Source: an uncultured Actinobaculum sp. (GTDB lineage: Bacteria > Actinomycetota > Actinomycetes > Actinomycetales > Actinomycetaceae). Taken from it: 64,000 nt of DNA. The translations under genes and the position numbers were made by a program. The stretch lies in contig CALIHR010000006.1 of the NCBI GenBank assembly GCA_938020505.1, positions 1 through 64,000 of the forward strand, read 5' to 3'. The notes beneath the pieces were generated by a model. That model did no database searches and was not told the DNA's origin. It saw only the letters and a list, made by a program, of their open reading frames with translations. Below are positions 63,027 through 64,000 of this stretch, piece after piece; the first letter of the stretch is position 1; each line of letters opens with the position of its first letter.

Positions 63027-64000
63027 TCAGCTATCTTCTTCGAGCACTCTCCGAATCCGCGCAAGCCGGGAGGTGATCTGCGACTCGTAGCCGCGATCGC
63101 TGGGGTTGTAATAGCGGACGCCTTCGAGCCCTTCCGGCATGAATCTCATGGGCGCGACGGCCCCGGGAAAGTCGTGGGCGTACTTGTACCCCTCGCCGTG
63201 TCCCAGCTCCTTTGCGCTCGCGTAGTGCGCATCTCGAAGCGCCTCGGGAACGGGGCCCGCCTTTCCCGCGGCGACGTCGGACATCGCCGCATTGACGGCC
63301 ATGTACGCCCGGTTCGATTTTGGCGCCGTGGCGAGGTGGACCACCGCTTCGGCCAGGATGATCCGCGCTTCGGGCATTCCGACGAGCGCGACCGACTGCG
63401 CCGCCGCCGTGGCCGTCTGCAGGGCGGAGGGATCGGCCATGCCGACGTCCTCGGCCGCGCTGATCATGAGCCTGCGCGCGATGAAACGAGGGTCCTCCCC
63501 CGCGCTGAGCATTCTGGCGAGGTAGTGCATTGCGGCATCGACGTCCGACCCCCTGATCGATTTGATGAAAGCGGAGACGACGTCGTAGTGCTGGTCGCCC
63601 GCTCTGTCATAGCGCACGGTCGCCCCGTCGGAGGCCTTTGCGACGTCGGCCAGTTCGATCGTCGTTTCACCGCGCGTTCGCGCCCCTTCGGCGGCGGCTT
63701 CCAAAAGCGTGAGAGACCGCCTTCCGTCGCGCCCGGCGATGCGGACGAGATTGTCGAGCGCGTCGGCCGCGATCGAAAGGCGTCCGGCGAAGCCGCGTTC
63801 GTCTTCGAGCGCGCGGGCGACGATCGTGCGAATGTCTTCCTCGGCAAGCCCTTTGAGCGTGACGAGCAGTGAGCGCGACAGAAGCGGAGAGACGACGGTG
63901 AACGAGGGATTTTCAGTGGTCGCGGCGACCAGCGTGACCCAGCCGTTTTCAACGGCGGGCAAAAGGGCGTCCTGCTGGGCGCGGTTGAATCGGTGGACCT
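63027..64000 (-). CDS. rarA: replication-associated recombination protein A (RarA/MgsA), 5' end beyond the window
   Basis: The visible 324 residues are the C-terminal two thirds of an AAA+ ATPase of the clamp-loader type. RFNRAQQDALLPAVENGWV and LVAATTENPSFTVVSPLLSR (sensor 1 region) are followed by GRDGRRSLTLLEAAA, AFIKSIRGSDVDAAMHYLARML, RRLMISAAEDVGMADP and FMPEGLEGVRYYNPSDRGYE. The P-loop lies upstream of the window edge. RarA acts at stalled replication forks. Neighbour rpsD or alaS is common. Confidence 0.93.
   Translation of the reverse strand, partial: VHRFNRAQQDALLPAVENGWVTLVAATTENPSFTVVSPLLSRSLLVTLKGLAEEDIRTIVARALEDERGFAGRLSIAADALDNLVRIAGRDGRRSLTLLEAAAEGARTRGETTIELADVAKASDGATVRYDRAGDQHYDVVSAFIKSIRGSDVDAAMHYLARMLSAGEDPRFIARRLMISAAEDVGMADPSALQTATAAAQSVALVGMPEARIILAEAVVHLATAPKSNRAYMAVNAAMSDVAAGKAGPVPEALRDAHYASAKELGHGEGYKYAHDFPGAVAPMRFMPEGLEGVRYYNPSDRGYESQITSRLARIRRVLEEDS

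Overview
The window is high-GC chromosomal DNA of an actinobacterium. The marker genes are rbpA, garA-ftsR, pafB-pafC, helY, an lnt/ppm1 pair, a C-minus rpsD and an Actinobacteria-type priA. The alaS-ruvX-mltG-aro-efp-nusB-pyr-gmk-rpoZ-coaBC-metK-priA-fmt-rsmB-rpe order fits the Actinomycetaceae (Actinomyces/Schaalia/Actinobaculum-like); I do not name a species.

Layout. 1-7 kb: an LppM-like lipoprotein cut by the window edge, an SRPBCC protein, a TetR regulator, an AT-rich AIPR-type abortive-infection gene broken by one frameshift, a DUF1304 membrane protein, an SDR oxidoreductase and a DUF5360 membrane protein. 7-12 kb: a very long Lhr-type helicase, then tRNA-Pro(GGG). 12.7-19 kb: garA-ftsR, a second MerR regulator, a purine permease fused to an OHCU-decarboxylase-like domain, an Hsp70 homologue and rbpA. 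19-27.5 kb: an overlapping minus-strand operon pafB-pafC-diacylglycerol kinase-helY-lnt-ppm1. 27.5-35 kb: accessory metabolism, including a DUF3866 protein, a zinc dehydrogenase, a riboflavin ABC transporter (ribX-ribY) under an FMN riboswitch, a divergent TetR/MFS pair with two palindromic operators, and an acetyltransferase remnant. 35-39 kb: an AT-rich island with two small membrane proteins and a 796-residue peptidoglycan-binding, glycoside-hydrolase-like protein without a signal peptide. 39-64 kb: a long minus-strand housekeeping block from rarA and rpsD down to rpe.

How the genes work together. The right half couples tRNA charging, cell-wall synthesis (mltG), the shikimate pathway (aroC, aroK), translation elongation (efp), pyrimidine synthesis under PyrR (a PyrR-type RNA loop lies directly before the pyrR start), GMP phosphorylation, CoA and SAM synthesis, restart of replication and initiator-tRNA formylation. 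Two shikimate-family paralogues in this block (AroE-like and AroK-like) have lost the residues needed for catalysis, and aroB is absent from the cluster.

One pattern recurs: short degenerate tandem repeats occur in intergenic DNA and as low-complexity inserts or tails in otherwise conserved proteins (Lhr, PriA, RsmB, NusB, MltG, DUF3866). The best candidates for something undescribed are the signal-less hydrolase with its membrane-protein partner (36.1-39.05 kb), the AIPR gene with an eight-adenine slippage tract, the permease fused to a decarboxylase domain lacking its catalytic residues, and the riboflavin transporter operon without an ATPase.
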